NCBI GenBank assembly: GCA_043778255.1
Contig: JAYWGN010000025.1
Coordinates: 1-37,123, forward strand
Length of the DNA: 37,123 nt
From: JAYWGN01 sp043778255
GTDB taxonomy: Bacteria; Bacteroidota; Bacteroidia; Chitinophagales; Chitinophagaceae
Direction: 5' to 3'
Shown in pieces: positions 9,101 to 17,808 of this stretch. A program made the position numbers and the translations under genes. The notes under the pieces are model-generated. The model saw nothing but the letters and a program-made list of their open reading frames with translations, had not been told where the DNA came from and ran no database searches. Numbering within the stretch: the stretch's first letter is position 1; every line of letters begins with the position of its first letter.

Positions 9101-12100
9101 TCAATAGCCATAACCCCTAATAAATATAGCTACCAACCTAACGATACTTTAAGCTATACATTACAAACCTCATTTAATAATATATTTGCCATACACGAAC
9201 AGCAATTTATGGACAATAAAAATACCGAAACAGGCAATACTCGGTATTATGAACAGCTAAGTAATGGCAGTAAAACTATACAATATACCGTAACCGAAGC
9301 CGACCGTGGTGGTATAGCAGCAAGTGTAAGTTTTGTAAAATATAACCGTGTATTTAGCACCCAACAAACCTTTGATGTGCCTTATACTAATAAAGAATTG
9401 GATATACAGTTTACCACATTTAGAGATAAAACTTTGCCAGGTAGTAAAGAAGAATATGCCTTAAAAATAAGAGGAGCAAAAGGCGATAAATTAGCAGCCG
9501 AGTTACTAGCAACTATGTACGATGCCTCACTCGACCAAATAACACCATACCAATTACCACCATTAGATATTAACCCAAGGTTAGGTTATTGGAGAGGGTG
9601 GATTGGGGATGGTAATTTTAAAAACAGTGTAGCAGAAGCAAGAAGTTTTATACCCTACAAATATTATATTTATAACAAAAGCTATCCTTTTTTTGGAATA
9701 AAAGATAAAAATAAATCAGCACCACTTTACTGGATAAACCCGTTGGATTATACTTATGGTGAGTTACCAAGTGGGTCAATTAATAGAGGAAAAGCACTAA
9801 GAGATGGTAGCTTTAAATCTGCAGCACCTCAAGCAATAATGAGTGAAGAAATAGCAGTTGTTGGTTTAGGGTCTTATGATTCAGAAAAATTCGATGCAGT
9901 TGGCGGTTTAGCATCAAAACTCAATAACAACGAAACACCCAACAACAACACCGAAAGCCCACCTATACAAGTTCGTAAAAACTTTAACGAAACGGCTTTC
10001 TTTTTGCCCAACTTACTAACCGATACTAATGGCAATGTAATTATAAAATACACCATACCCGAGGCACTTACCCAATGGAAATTAATGACAATGGCACATA
10101 CCAAAACAATGGCTTTGGGCTATGCCACTAAGTTTGTAACCACTCAAAAGCCACTAATGGTGCAGCCTAACCTACCACGGTTTTTGAGAGAGGGCGACAA
10201 AATAGAATTAGCCGTAAAGGTTGTAAACCTTACTAATAAAGAGATAACAGGCACTGCACAGCTAGAATTGCTAAACCCCGAAACTAACCAACCTGTTGAT
10301 GGATGGTTTAAAAATATATATGCCAACCAATACTTTACCATAGCAGCCAACCAAAGCCAAGCCGTTACCTACACTATTGAAATTCCGTTTGGCTACAACA
10401 AACCCCTAATTATACGTACCACAGCTATTAGCGTAAAGCCAAAAAATGGTACAGATAGTACGGCTACTACTAACGAGTTTCAAGCAGCATCCGATGCTGA
10501 AGAAACTGTAGTACCAGTGTTGAGCAACCGTATGTTAGTAACCGAAACTTTACCTTTGTACACTAAGGTAGCCAGTACCAAAGCTTATACTTTTAGCAAG
10601 TTAGTTAATGCCAACAAACCAACATTTCCTACCATTGGTAGTGCAGGTAGCTTAACGGTAGAGTATACCACAAACCCTGTGTGGCAAGCCGTTCAGGCTT
10701 TGCCTTACTTAGTTGATTATCCGTATGATTGTGCCGAGCAAACATTTAGTAAATATTATGCTAATGCTTTGGCAAGCAAAATAGCCAATAGCAACCCTAC
10801 CATAAAAAAAGTAATGGATAGTTGGCTAGCCAATGGCAAATCTTTAGCATCTAACCTAACAAAACTCGATAAATTATTAGCCACAGCCGATGGTAATACT
10901 AGTTTGAAAAATGCATTGCTAGAAGAAACACCTTGGGTAGTAGCTGCCCAAAATGAAGCACAACAAAAACGAAATATTGCCCTACTATTTGACCTTACTA
11001 CTATGGCAGCTTCGCTGCAAAATGCGTTAGCTAAACTAACGGATTTGCAAACTAGTAATGGTGGCTTTAGTTGGTTTAAGGGTGGTACTGACGATAGGTA
11101 TATAACCCAACATATACTAACTGGTATTGGGCATTTAGCAAAGTTAAAAGCTGTAAATAGTACTGATGATAACCTTAACCAAATTATTACAAAAGGCTTA
11201 AACTACCTCGACAAAAGGATTGTAGAGCAATATAAGGAAGATGTAAAAGATAAATACAATATTACAATTGATGAAATAGAAATACAGTATTTATATATGC
11301 GGTCGTTTTATACCCAATACGACATACCAACTGCTACCCAAACAGCAATTAATTATTATATGCCCCAATTAGAAAAAATATGGCTTAGTAGTAGTAAATA
11401 TATGCAAGGTATGATAGCCCTTACCTTACACCGCAATGGCAATACCAAAACCCCCAAAGCCATATTACAATCCTTAAAAGAAAATGCTATTATTACCGAT
11501 GAATTAGGTATGTATTGGAAAGCCATTAACAATGGCTACTATTGGTACCAAGCACCTATAGAAACCATGAGTTTGCTTACCGAAGCCTTTAACGAAATAA
11601 CTAACGATGCAGAGGCAGTAGGCAACCTACAACAATGGCTACTTACCAATAAGCAAACCAACAATTGGAAAACCACCAAAGCCACTGCCGAAGCCTGTTA
11701 TGCCTTATTATGTACACCAAATGCTACCAATAGTTTTGATGTAACAAGCAGCCCAACAGTACAAATAAAATTGGGTAATACCATTATTAATTCAACCGAT
11801 GCTGATATACAACAAGAGGCAGGAACTGGCTATATAACCAAAAAAATAATAGGCGAAAAAGTAAGCCCAACTATGGGCAATATTACCATTACAACTACTG
11901 CAAATGCAAGTACCAAAGCTGCAACCAACCTCGGTGGTAGAGGTGCAGTGTATTGGCAATATTTAGAAGATTTGGATAAAATCACCTTTGCCAAAACTGC
12001 CTTAAAAATTGATAAAAAAATATACAAAAAAGTAACCACCAATAAAGGTAAAAAACTAGTTGCCATAACCGAAAATGAAACCCTACAAGTAGGCAACAAA

Positions 12101-12418
12101 ATGGTAATACAAATGACCTTAAAGGTAGATAGAGATATGGAATACATACACCTAAAAGATATGCGAAGCAGTGGTACAGAGCCTTTGGATGCACTAAGCC
12201 AATACAAATACCAAGATGGCCTAAGCTATTACCAAAGCACAAAAGATTTGAGTACCAACTTTTTTATAGGCTATTTACCCAAAGGCACTTATGTGTTGGA
12301 GTATACAGTATTTGTAAGCCACAAAGGTAACTTTAGCAATGGCGTTACTACTGCCCAATGTATGTATGCACCAGAGTTTAGCAGTCATAGCGAAGGGGTG
12401 AGGGTATTGGTGGATTAA
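6167..12418 (+). CDS. Alpha-2-macroglobulin family protein with intact thioester
   Basis: 2083 residues, within the upper range for bacterial A2Ms. It starts with a Sec signal peptide (ILLLIAQLTITAQ) and no lipobox Cys, so it is probably periplasmic or surface-located. Recognisable parts: a helical/TPR-like N-terminal third; an MG2-type domain near residues 590-690 (FTDRGIYRPGQ); a long variable bait-like stretch near 1140-1270; the A2M domain beginning NETAFFLPNLLTD near 1270; and the thioester domain with C-A-E-Q at Cys1522-Gln1525. C-terminal MG domains end the protein. Bacterial A2Ms trap proteases that cleave the bait and then link covalently through the thioester. No penicillin-binding protein PbpC gene is adjacent, unlike many proteobacterial loci. 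A strong terminator follows. Confidence 0.95.
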   Translation: MKALQTSFYIILLLIAQLTITAQTMDNFTKDWNKTDKLLKKGLVQSANKTVLTIFETASKQNNTPQIIKAAIHLVSFRATLIEESELSNNYFLDSLSTALKSPAKQIVKSLQAELLQNYFNQNRWKFYQRTEVLKENNKDIQTWSFDKLDQTMSSLYKASLAEPTLLQSLPIATFDPIIIKGINTTKLRKTIYELLAHRALLYFSYKEQYITKPNDYFKINQIEAFAPVEKFVKVKFTTTDKESYYYQALQLYQELLAYLLLTNNTDALLDADILRLQFVYNNSTATNKKELYQQALLQISNTYTNSPIATQATYLYAQLLIQLPVTTNTPQQYETAITLCNKAIAAYPTSEGAINCTQLLTEIRAKSLGFQMELVNLPNQPFKLLLEYKNVPTVYVRVIKTTYTEVEKITTADYDKIWKALVNLTPTTTFTINTPKVTDYQSHTAEAKVEALPLGIYVMLMSTTADFATNTGILAKEVFHVSNIGVLRKDNEYHVLHRNTGMPLANAKIKIWENKYDYDTRKYNNENIGTTIADKNGYFKVTSTKNDNRNIQFETSYNGDVLRLLSSFYTTYGNVENEEGSKNTAYLFTDRGIYRPGQIVYYKGIVMHSQRKPFSNTVVPKLPVTIQLLDANSQVIQTSQLTTNEFGSYNGLFTLPTTGLNGQFSIRDSANNGNIYFMMEEYKRPKFSVTMVKPTTNFAINDSIKITGNAKAYSGNNIDGAKVKYTILRKTNYPMWWYGWGNQYGKSGGRYNPYGNRETVQIATGELLTNAEGEFTLTFKAIPDEAVDRKSQPTFNYEITADVTDINGETRIGNITIPVAYQSVQLVMTQLEKMAVDSLKVINLLSNNTMGNYVPTQVKLKLYQLQQPATYLRNRYWQKPDQFILTQKEFKASFPLDIYNNEDEKETWKKTLLLTDTFTTTEAGNYNIAKPIQQQKLQLPAGEYYIEATTIDKSGDSVKALQYVQLINTTLNANFETSIAITPNKYSYQPNDTLSYTLQTSFNNIFAIHEQQFMDNKNTETGNTRYYEQLSNGSKTIQYTVTEADRGGIAASVSFVKYNRVFSTQQTFDVPYTNKELDIQFTTFRDKTLPGSKEEYALKIRGAKGDKLAAELLATMYDASLDQITPYQLPPLDINPRLGYWRGWIGDGNFKNSVAEARSFIPYKYYIYNKSYPFFGIKDKNKSAPLYWINPLDYTYGELPSGSINRGKALRDGSFKSAAPQAIMSEEIAVVGLGSYDSEKFDAVGGLASKLNNNETPNNNTESPPIQVRKNFNETAFFLPNLLTDTNGNVIIKYTIPEALTQWKLMTMAHTKTMALGYATKFVTTQKPLMVQPNLPRFLREGDKIELAVKVVNLTNKEITGTAQLELLNPETNQPVDGWFKNIYANQYFTIAANQSQAVTYTIEIPFGYNKPLIIRTTAISVKPKNGTDSTATTNEFQAASDAEETVVPVLSNRMLVTETLPLYTKVASTKAYTFSKLVNANKPTFPTIGSAGSLTVEYTTNPVWQAVQALPYLVDYPYDCAEQTFSKYYANALASKIANSNPTIKKVMDSWLANGKSLASNLTKLDKLLATADGNTSLKNALLEETPWVVAAQNEAQQKRNIALLFDLTTMAASLQNALAKLTDLQTSNGGFSWFKGGTDDRYITQHILTGIGHLAKLKAVNSTDDNLNQIITKGLNYLDKRIVEQYKEDVKDKYNITIDEIEIQYLYMRSFYTQYDIPTATQTAINYYMPQLEKIWLSSSKYMQGMIALTLHRNGNTKTPKAILQSLKENAIITDELGMYWKAINNGYYWYQAPIETMSLLTEAFNEITNDAEAVGNLQQWLLTNKQTNNWKTTKATAEACYALLCTPNATNSFDVTSSPTVQIKLGNTIINSTDADIQQEAGTGYITKKIIGEKVSPTMGNITITTTANASTKAATNLGGRGAVYWQYLEDLDKITFAKTALKIDKKIYKKVTTNKGKKLVAITENETLQVGNKMVIQMTLKVDRDMEYIHLKDMRSSGTEPLDALSQYKYQDGLSYYQSTKDLSTNFFIGYLPKGTYVLEYTVFVSHKGNFSNGVTTAQCMYAPEFSSHSEGVRVLVD

Positions 12419-12433
12419 AATTATTTATCACAC

Positions 12434-12475
12434 AAAAAAAAACCTATAAAGCATCTCATACTTTATAGGTTTTTA
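12434..12475. terminator. Bidirectional intrinsic terminator between A2M gene and queA
   Basis: Perfect 11-bp stem (AACCTATAAAG, 12441-12451, pairing with 12461-12471) around a 9-nt loop. It is flanked by an A-run on the left and a T-run on the right, so it reads as a Rho-independent terminator on both strands and serves both convergent genes. Confidence 0.88.
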
Positions 12476-12497
12476 TTTATACTTTTTTCAAAAGCAA

Positions 12498-13547
12498 TTA
12501 TATAATTAACAAGGCATCGCCATAGCTAAAAAACCGATATTTATCTTTTATAGCTTTTTTGTAAGCCTCTATAGTTAAGTCGTAGCCGGCAAATGCACAG
12601 GTCATTATGTATAGGCTAGTTTTGGGTAAGTGAAAGTTAGTAACCAACGAGTCGCATATAGTAAAGTTATGTGGCGGGTGTATAAAGTTATTAGTCCAAC
12701 CCTCGGCTGGCTTCAAATCTTTACCAGCAGTAATGCTACTTTCGGTAGCACGTAGTGTAGTAGTACCAATGGCACATACACGGCTGTCTCTGGCCCTTGC
12801 AGTGTTTACGGTGGTGCAGCAGTCCTCATCTATTCTAAAGTATTCTGCATCCATTTTATGTTTGCTTAGGTCTTCCACTTCTATTGGTCTAAATGTGCCA
12901 AGCCCTGTGTGCAACGTTATTTCACTAAATCTTATACCATGTATTTCGCACCTTTTTATTAACTCTTTACTAAAGTGTAAGCCAGCAGTAGGAGCAGCTA
13001 CGGCACCTTCGTACTTTGCATATACTGTTTGGTATCGTTCCTTATCTTCCAATTCTGGTTTACGTTTTATGTATTTTGGCAATGGAGTTTCGCCCAATTT
13101 TTCCAACATTTCTCTAAAGCTAGCTTCAGTATCTTCCCACAAAAACTTGATGGTTCTACCACGGCTTGTGGTATTGTCCACTACCTCGGCCACCAACTCT
13201 TCATTTTCGCCAAAGTATAATTTGTTGCCCACCCTTATTTTACGGGCAGGGTCCACTATTACATCCCACAGTCGGTTGGGCTTATTTAATTCACGCAATA
13301 AAAACACCTCAATTTTAGCACCAGTTTTCTCCTTACGGCCATACATACGGGCAGGAAACACCTTGGTATTATTTACCACAAACACATCTTTATCATCAAA
13401 ATATTCAAGTATATCCTTAAAAGTTTTATTTTCCATTTTGCCTGTATGCCTGTGTACAACCATCATTCGGCTATCTTCACGTCGTTTGGTTGGGTGTTGT
13501 GCTATTAAGTTAAGCGGAAGGTCAAACCTAAATTGTGATAATTTCAT
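12498..13547 (-). CDS. queA: S-adenosylmethionine:tRNA ribosyltransferase-isomerase QueA
   Basis: 349 residues, normal for the family. The enzyme transfers and isomerises the ribosyl moiety of SAM onto preQ1-modified tRNA to give epoxyqueuosine. Seen: the N-terminal FDLPLNLIAQHPTKRREDSR, VVNNTKVFPARMYG, VAAPTAGLHFS, ITLHTGLGTFRP, GTTTLRATES, and the C-terminal FHLPKTSLYIM and YRFFSYGDALLI motifs, all hallmark QueA segments in order. It is a single gene, convergent with the A2M gene through a shared terminator and preceded by a possibly long 5' leader. Assignment is secure. Confidence 0.97.
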   Translation of the reverse strand: MKLSQFRFDLPLNLIAQHPTKRREDSRMMVVHRHTGKMENKTFKDILEYFDDKDVFVVNNTKVFPARMYGRKEKTGAKIEVFLLRELNKPNRLWDVIVDPARKIRVGNKLYFGENEELVAEVVDNTTSRGRTIKFLWEDTEASFREMLEKLGETPLPKYIKRKPELEDKERYQTVYAKYEGAVAAPTAGLHFSKELIKRCEIHGIRFSEITLHTGLGTFRPIEVEDLSKHKMDAEYFRIDEDCCTTVNTARARDSRVCAIGTTTLRATESSITAGKDLKPAEGWTNNFIHPPHNFTICDSLVTNFHLPKTSLYIMTCAFAGYDLTIEAYKKAIKDKYRFFSYGDALLII

Positions 13548-13670
13548 GTACTATATTTATGTATTATAAATGGATAAATATGTTACAGCTACAAAGGTGT
13601 ATAAAGTGTAGTTGAAGTGTACGTTCAATTGGGCTTACGGGACCAATGGTGTTGTAACATTTATTTTTTC
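13548..13670 (-). other. Candidate structured 5' leader of queA
   Basis: On the minus strand a TACCTTTG box (13677-13684) would place a transcript start near 13670, giving a leader of about 120 nt. The leader contains TGTTACA and its complement TGTAACA roughly 65-70 nt apart, which could close a multi-helix structure. It also has an inner ATTGG/CCAAT stem, three spaced TACAC/TACA repeats, and an 11-codon ORF (MLQHHWSRKPN, 13660-13625). queA genes in other phyla often carry preQ1 riboswitches, but I do not see a preQ1-I consensus here. The structure is a hypothesis. Confidence 0.3.
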
Positions 13671-13676
13671 AGAGTG

Positions 13677-13684
13677 CAAAGGTA
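13677..13684 (-). promoter_or_regulatory. Candidate -7 box for the queA leader transcript
   Basis: TACCTTTG on the minus strand matches TAnnTTTG exactly. The DNA further upstream is A-rich with no clear TTG -33 element, so the call rests on the -7 box alone. Confidence 0.38.
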
Positions 13685-13716
13685 ACCATTTTTTCGCTAT
13701 CTTATTTTTTTTTATC

Positions 13717-13726
13717 CGCCAAGGCG
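13717..13726. repeat. Short GC palindrome CGCCAAGGCG
   Basis: A 10-bp palindrome in very AT-rich DNA, preceded by a T-run. Closely similar elements occur at 36155-36166 (CCGCCAAGGCGG) and, in looser form, at 24742-24759 and 36189-36200. They look like a family of small intergenic palindromes. Confidence 0.45.
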
Positions 13727-13833
13727 AAATGCTTTTGCCATAGCAAATAAGGCAACAGGTTTAGCAATTAAAAATAAAATAAATACCTTTTATTTTCATA
13801 ATTTTATACCTAGCTACAATACAATACCACACT

Positions 13834-16800
13834 ATGATTTTTACAAAAACTAAAACCCTAGTTTTCATTTTATTTTTAATAAATAGTTTACACCTTACAG
13901 CCCAACTTACCACACCCAAAAAATACCCCAGTTTGCTATGGGAAATTACAGGCAACGGACTCACCAAACCATCATACTTATTTGGCACCATGCATGTTAG
14001 CAATAAGTTAGTGTTTCATTTAAGCGATTCTTTTTTTTATGCCATTAAAAAATGTGATGTAGTAGGCCTTGAGCTTAACTCCGATACTTGGCAGCAACAA
14101 ATGATTGATGTTGAAAAACAAAAGTTAAACTACTTCAAGTTTTATGGTAATAAGTACGATTACTCTAATTATAACTATGGCAAAACAACAGCAACCATAA
14201 ATCAATATACTTGCCGCCCCGAAAATAATTATATAGATGTAGTAAAGTATGCCATACCCGAAACACCCTTTATACTCAATGCATTGCTGTACCGCACTAA
14301 GGAGTATAAGCAAGACTTTGAAGAAAATACCTTTCTCGACTTATACATTTACCAAATTGGTAAAAAATTAGGAAAAAAATCGGCAGGGATGGAAACCATT
14401 TATACAATGGAAAAATATACAACCGAAGCCGAACTTGATAGAATAAATGAAAAAGAAACCGACCGAAAAAAAACTAGTGAAGATGATATGCCCACTATGA
14501 CCCAAGATGAGGCCTACCGTAACGGCGATTTGGATATGCTTGATTCTTTAGGCATATTGTATGAAACCTCAAAAGCATTTACCGAAAAATTTTTGTACCA
14601 ACGTAACGATGTGCAAGCCTACTCCATGGATACAATAATGAAAAAAGGGCAGAGCCTTTTTGTAGGTGTAGGAGCAGCACATTTGCCAGGCAAACGAGGT
14701 GTAATAGAGATTTTACGAAAAATGGGGTATAAACTACGACCTATTAAAATGAGTGATAGAGATGCCAGCCAACGTGATGCAATTGACAAAATAAAAGTTC
14801 CTGTTACCTTTATTGAAAACAAGGCTAACGATGAATTTTTTACGGTAAAGCTACCCGGCAAATTATACACCCGACCCGATAATACAACAGGCACTACCAC
14901 CCAGTATGCCGATATGGCCAATGGTACTTATTACATGGTTACCCGGGTGCCTACATTTACCAATTACTTTAATGTACCCGATGCTGAAGTAGCCCAACAA
15001 GTAGATAGTTTGCTATACGAAAATGTACCAGGAAAAATTATAAAAAAAATTGCCATTGTTAAAAACGGCTACAAAGGATTTGATATTACCAACAAAACCC
15101 GACGTGGCGATATACAGCGCTACAATATTATAATTACACCATTTGAAATACTAATATTTAAAATGAGTGGTACCGAAAATTATGTGTTGGGCAACGAAGC
15201 CCAAGATTTTTTTAATTCCATAACCATAAAAACATACCCACAAAGTTGGAATACCTACACCAACCAATTAGCACAATACACTTGCTACTTACCCCACCAA
15301 CCCCACCAACAAACACTTAACGGCATTAACCTTGCAGTAGCTTATGATAGCAACGAAAGGATACTGTATAGCCTACAAGATTTTAATTTGATTAACAACG
15401 ATTTTAGTGTAGCCGATACATTTAACCTTATGCTTATGGAAGAAAGCTATGTGGGCAATATTAAAAAACTTAAAACAAACTATAAAAAATATGTAACCGA
15501 AAATGGACTGAATATATTAAAAGCAGCATACACATTTAAGGATACTACAATGCAAGTACAGTATATAATTAATGGGTATAGGCACTATGTAATATCGGCA
15601 AAAGGTAAAGATGAAAAGTTAGTGCTTAATAACAAAGTAATGCCTAGTTTTAAAGTGTTGGCTTACCCAAAGTATATGGCACAATTGTACGTAGATACTT
15701 TGCTCAAATTTAGAGTAGTAACACCTTACAAACCTATACTTAACGATAGCCTAAAAACATTATTGGATAGAATAAACACAGCATCAAAATATGAAAAAGA
15801 TACATACAAAAGCTGGGGTAATTACTCATCAATGGCATTTGAAAATGATACAACTGGCGAAGTAATTAACGTTAATTATTACAAAGCCGGTAAGTACGAA
15901 ACTGTACCAGATAGTTTGCAAAAGTATGTACTGTACCTCGACTCAGTAGCCCCACTGGTAAACAATAGTAGCCGACTAGCTAAAATATATGATAGCCTAA
16001 CTGCCATAGGAAAACCAAGCTATTTTGAATCGGACTTTTATAAAAAGTATACCATAAAGCAAGATGAAATAGTAATAAAAAATGGTGCAAGATACCGCCA
16101 AACCGCCTACACCAATAAGGGTACAACCAAGCTTAACAGAACACTCGATATTTGGAAAAACGACTTTAATTATGTAGTAACCACCACCACCGATACTAGT
16201 AATAGCAGTACATTTATCAATACGTTTTTCAACACATTTGAACCGTTAGAAAATCAAAAAGGGACATCATATTACATACCAAAAATTGATACCTTTTTTA
16301 ACGATTATTATAGTAAAGATTCCACTACTCGTAAGTTAGCTAAATCAGCCTTATTAAATTTTGAGTTTATAAAAAAAGACTTACCCTTAATGTTGGCAGC
16401 ATACCGTAAACTAACCATTGCCGATAAAGATTATTTTACCACAAAAATAAAATGGATAGCAGCTGTGGCTAAAATAAAAGATACTACCCTGGCAAGTCAA
16501 AAAATGGATTTTTTGAAAACTGAATACGAAAAAACTATGGATACAGCATTGTTTCAAAATGCTATATTAGTTATGTTAGTTAAGTTAAATACCTCAGCAT
16601 CGTTTGCTTTATTTAAAAAATACTTATTGCAAGATCCACCAGTATCGGTGATGGATAATGAGTATAGCAATGACAACACTAATAGCCTATTTGGACAGTC
16701 GGATAGTTTGGAGCTTATAAGTACCCTATACCCCGATATACTGCAACTTACAAGCATTACTGAGTATAAAAACGATGTAGAAAATATGCTGCTCACACTG

Positions 16801-17730
16801 GTAGATAGTAATAAGATACTACCAGCAAATTATGAACTATACAGCACCAAATTATTGTTTGATGCTAAAATAACCTTGAAGAAAAAACTAATAGAAATAG
16901 AAAATAAAGTAAAAAATGATATGGAAAAGGAAACGGGTAATGTTGCAGTTGATTATACTTATGCTGCCTATCGCAATAACGATAAAGGAAGCGAAAGCCT
17001 TACTAACTATGTAAAATTATTGTTGCCATTTTATACTACTAATACGGCTATACCCAACTTTATAAATAAACTATGGCAGCTTAAAGATGATGCGGTAAAG
17101 CAAGATTTACTCTTTATAATGTTGAAAGCTAAAAAACCAATACCCGATACACTACTCACCTACTTTGCTAATAAGGAGGATTATAGAGGCAACTTATATT
17201 ACCAACTACAACTATTGAAGTTGGGCAATATGTATCCAACCCAATATGCTACACAAGCCATACTGGCAAAGGCTTTTTTATATACTACTATTAATGAAAA
17301 AGATAAACTAGACTCTGCCGAATTAGCTACATATTACCGTACTACTAACTATAATTACAATTATAATAAAGGCTATAATAGCTACGATTACAAAAAAACG
17401 TTGTACAATAAACCAATGGATAGTATTTGTTTGTTGCAAAAGCAAACAGTAACTATTAATACCAAAACGGGAGTGTTGTACATTTACAAATACCGAACTG
17501 AAAAAGAAGATAAATGGCGATTTGCTTTTAGCGGTTTGCAACCATTAAATGAAAAAAATATAAGTTACTCAAATGTTGCTACCGAGTTTACCGATGTAAA
17601 GTTAAAAGATACGGAACCATTAGAAGAACAATTACAAGAGTTAATAAAAGTTATAAAATATAATAATAACCCCAACTCCAAAGATTTTTTTGAAACCAAA
17701 CGAAAGCAATATAGGTATGAAGATTATTAG
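13834..17730 (+). CDS. Large secreted protein with TraB/GumN N-terminal domain
   Basis: 1298 residues with a Sec signal peptide (LVFILFLINSLHLTAQ). Residues about 28-300 form a TraB/GumN-type domain: LWEITGNGLTKPSYLFGTMHV near residue 50, VVGLELN near 75, and the closing VGVGAAHLPGKRGVIEIL near 280. TraB/GumN domains are distant relatives of metalloproteases of the Tiki type; catalytic activity here is unproven. The remaining ~1000 residues are unlike ordinary GumN proteins (about 300 residues). They contain beta-rich stretches and a helical, repeat-like region from roughly 830 to 1200, then a Tyr/Asn-rich low-complexity patch (TTNYNYNYNKGYNSYDYKK). I cannot name the tail. It is a single gene, divergent from queA and convergent with the hypothetical gene at 17809. 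Confidence 0.85.
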   Translation: MIFTKTKTLVFILFLINSLHLTAQLTTPKKYPSLLWEITGNGLTKPSYLFGTMHVSNKLVFHLSDSFFYAIKKCDVVGLELNSDTWQQQMIDVEKQKLNYFKFYGNKYDYSNYNYGKTTATINQYTCRPENNYIDVVKYAIPETPFILNALLYRTKEYKQDFEENTFLDLYIYQIGKKLGKKSAGMETIYTMEKYTTEAELDRINEKETDRKKTSEDDMPTMTQDEAYRNGDLDMLDSLGILYETSKAFTEKFLYQRNDVQAYSMDTIMKKGQSLFVGVGAAHLPGKRGVIEILRKMGYKLRPIKMSDRDASQRDAIDKIKVPVTFIENKANDEFFTVKLPGKLYTRPDNTTGTTTQYADMANGTYYMVTRVPTFTNYFNVPDAEVAQQVDSLLYENVPGKIIKKIAIVKNGYKGFDITNKTRRGDIQRYNIIITPFEILIFKMSGTENYVLGNEAQDFFNSITIKTYPQSWNTYTNQLAQYTCYLPHQPHQQTLNGINLAVAYDSNERILYSLQDFNLINNDFSVADTFNLMLMEESYVGNIKKLKTNYKKYVTENGLNILKAAYTFKDTTMQVQYIINGYRHYVISAKGKDEKLVLNNKVMPSFKVLAYPKYMAQLYVDTLLKFRVVTPYKPILNDSLKTLLDRINTASKYEKDTYKSWGNYSSMAFENDTTGEVINVNYYKAGKYETVPDSLQKYVLYLDSVAPLVNNSSRLAKIYDSLTAIGKPSYFESDFYKKYTIKQDEIVIKNGARYRQTAYTNKGTTKLNRTLDIWKNDFNYVVTTTTDTSNSSTFINTFFNTFEPLENQKGTSYYIPKIDTFFNDYYSKDSTTRKLAKSALLNFEFIKKDLPLMLAAYRKLTIADKDYFTTKIKWIAAVAKIKDTTLASQKMDFLKTEYEKTMDTALFQNAILVMLVKLNTSASFALFKKYLLQDPPVSVMDNEYSNDNTNSLFGQSDSLELISTLYPDILQLTSITEYKNDVENMLLTLVDSNKILPANYELYSTKLLFDAKITLKKKLIEIENKVKNDMEKETGNVAVDYTYAAYRNNDKGSESLTNYVKLLLPFYTTNTAIPNFINKLWQLKDDAVKQDLLFIMLKAKKPIPDTLLTYFANKEDYRGNLYYQLQLLKLGNMYPTQYATQAILAKAFLYTTINEKDKLDSAELATYYRTTNYNYNYNKGYNSYDYKKTLYNKPMDSICLLQKQTVTINTKTGVLYIYKYRTEKEDKWRFAFSGLQPLNEKNISYSNVATEFTDVKLKDTEPLEEQLQELIKVIKYNNNPNSKDFFETKRKQYRYEDY

Positions 17731-17808
17731 GTTATAATTGGAATTATTGAAAGTTGATTTATATGGTTATGTATTAATCATAATACTTAGAAGGATTTTA
17801 TATAATAA

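Noticed and set aside
12733..13569. 278-codon plus-strand frame antisense to queA
   Set aside because: Fully overlaps queA, whose motifs are secure; the product is low-complexity Ser/Leu-rich and matches nothing known.
13580..13660. tRNA gene suggested by a 7-bp terminal inverted repeat about 75 nt apart
   Set aside because: No D-arm GG pattern, no anticodon stem and no proper T-loop (GTTCAAT is not in a stem context) on either strand.
13560..13660. preQ1-I riboswitch ahead of queA
   Set aside because: The short hairpin plus A-rich pseudoknot tail of the known class was not found; only a generic structured leader is proposed.
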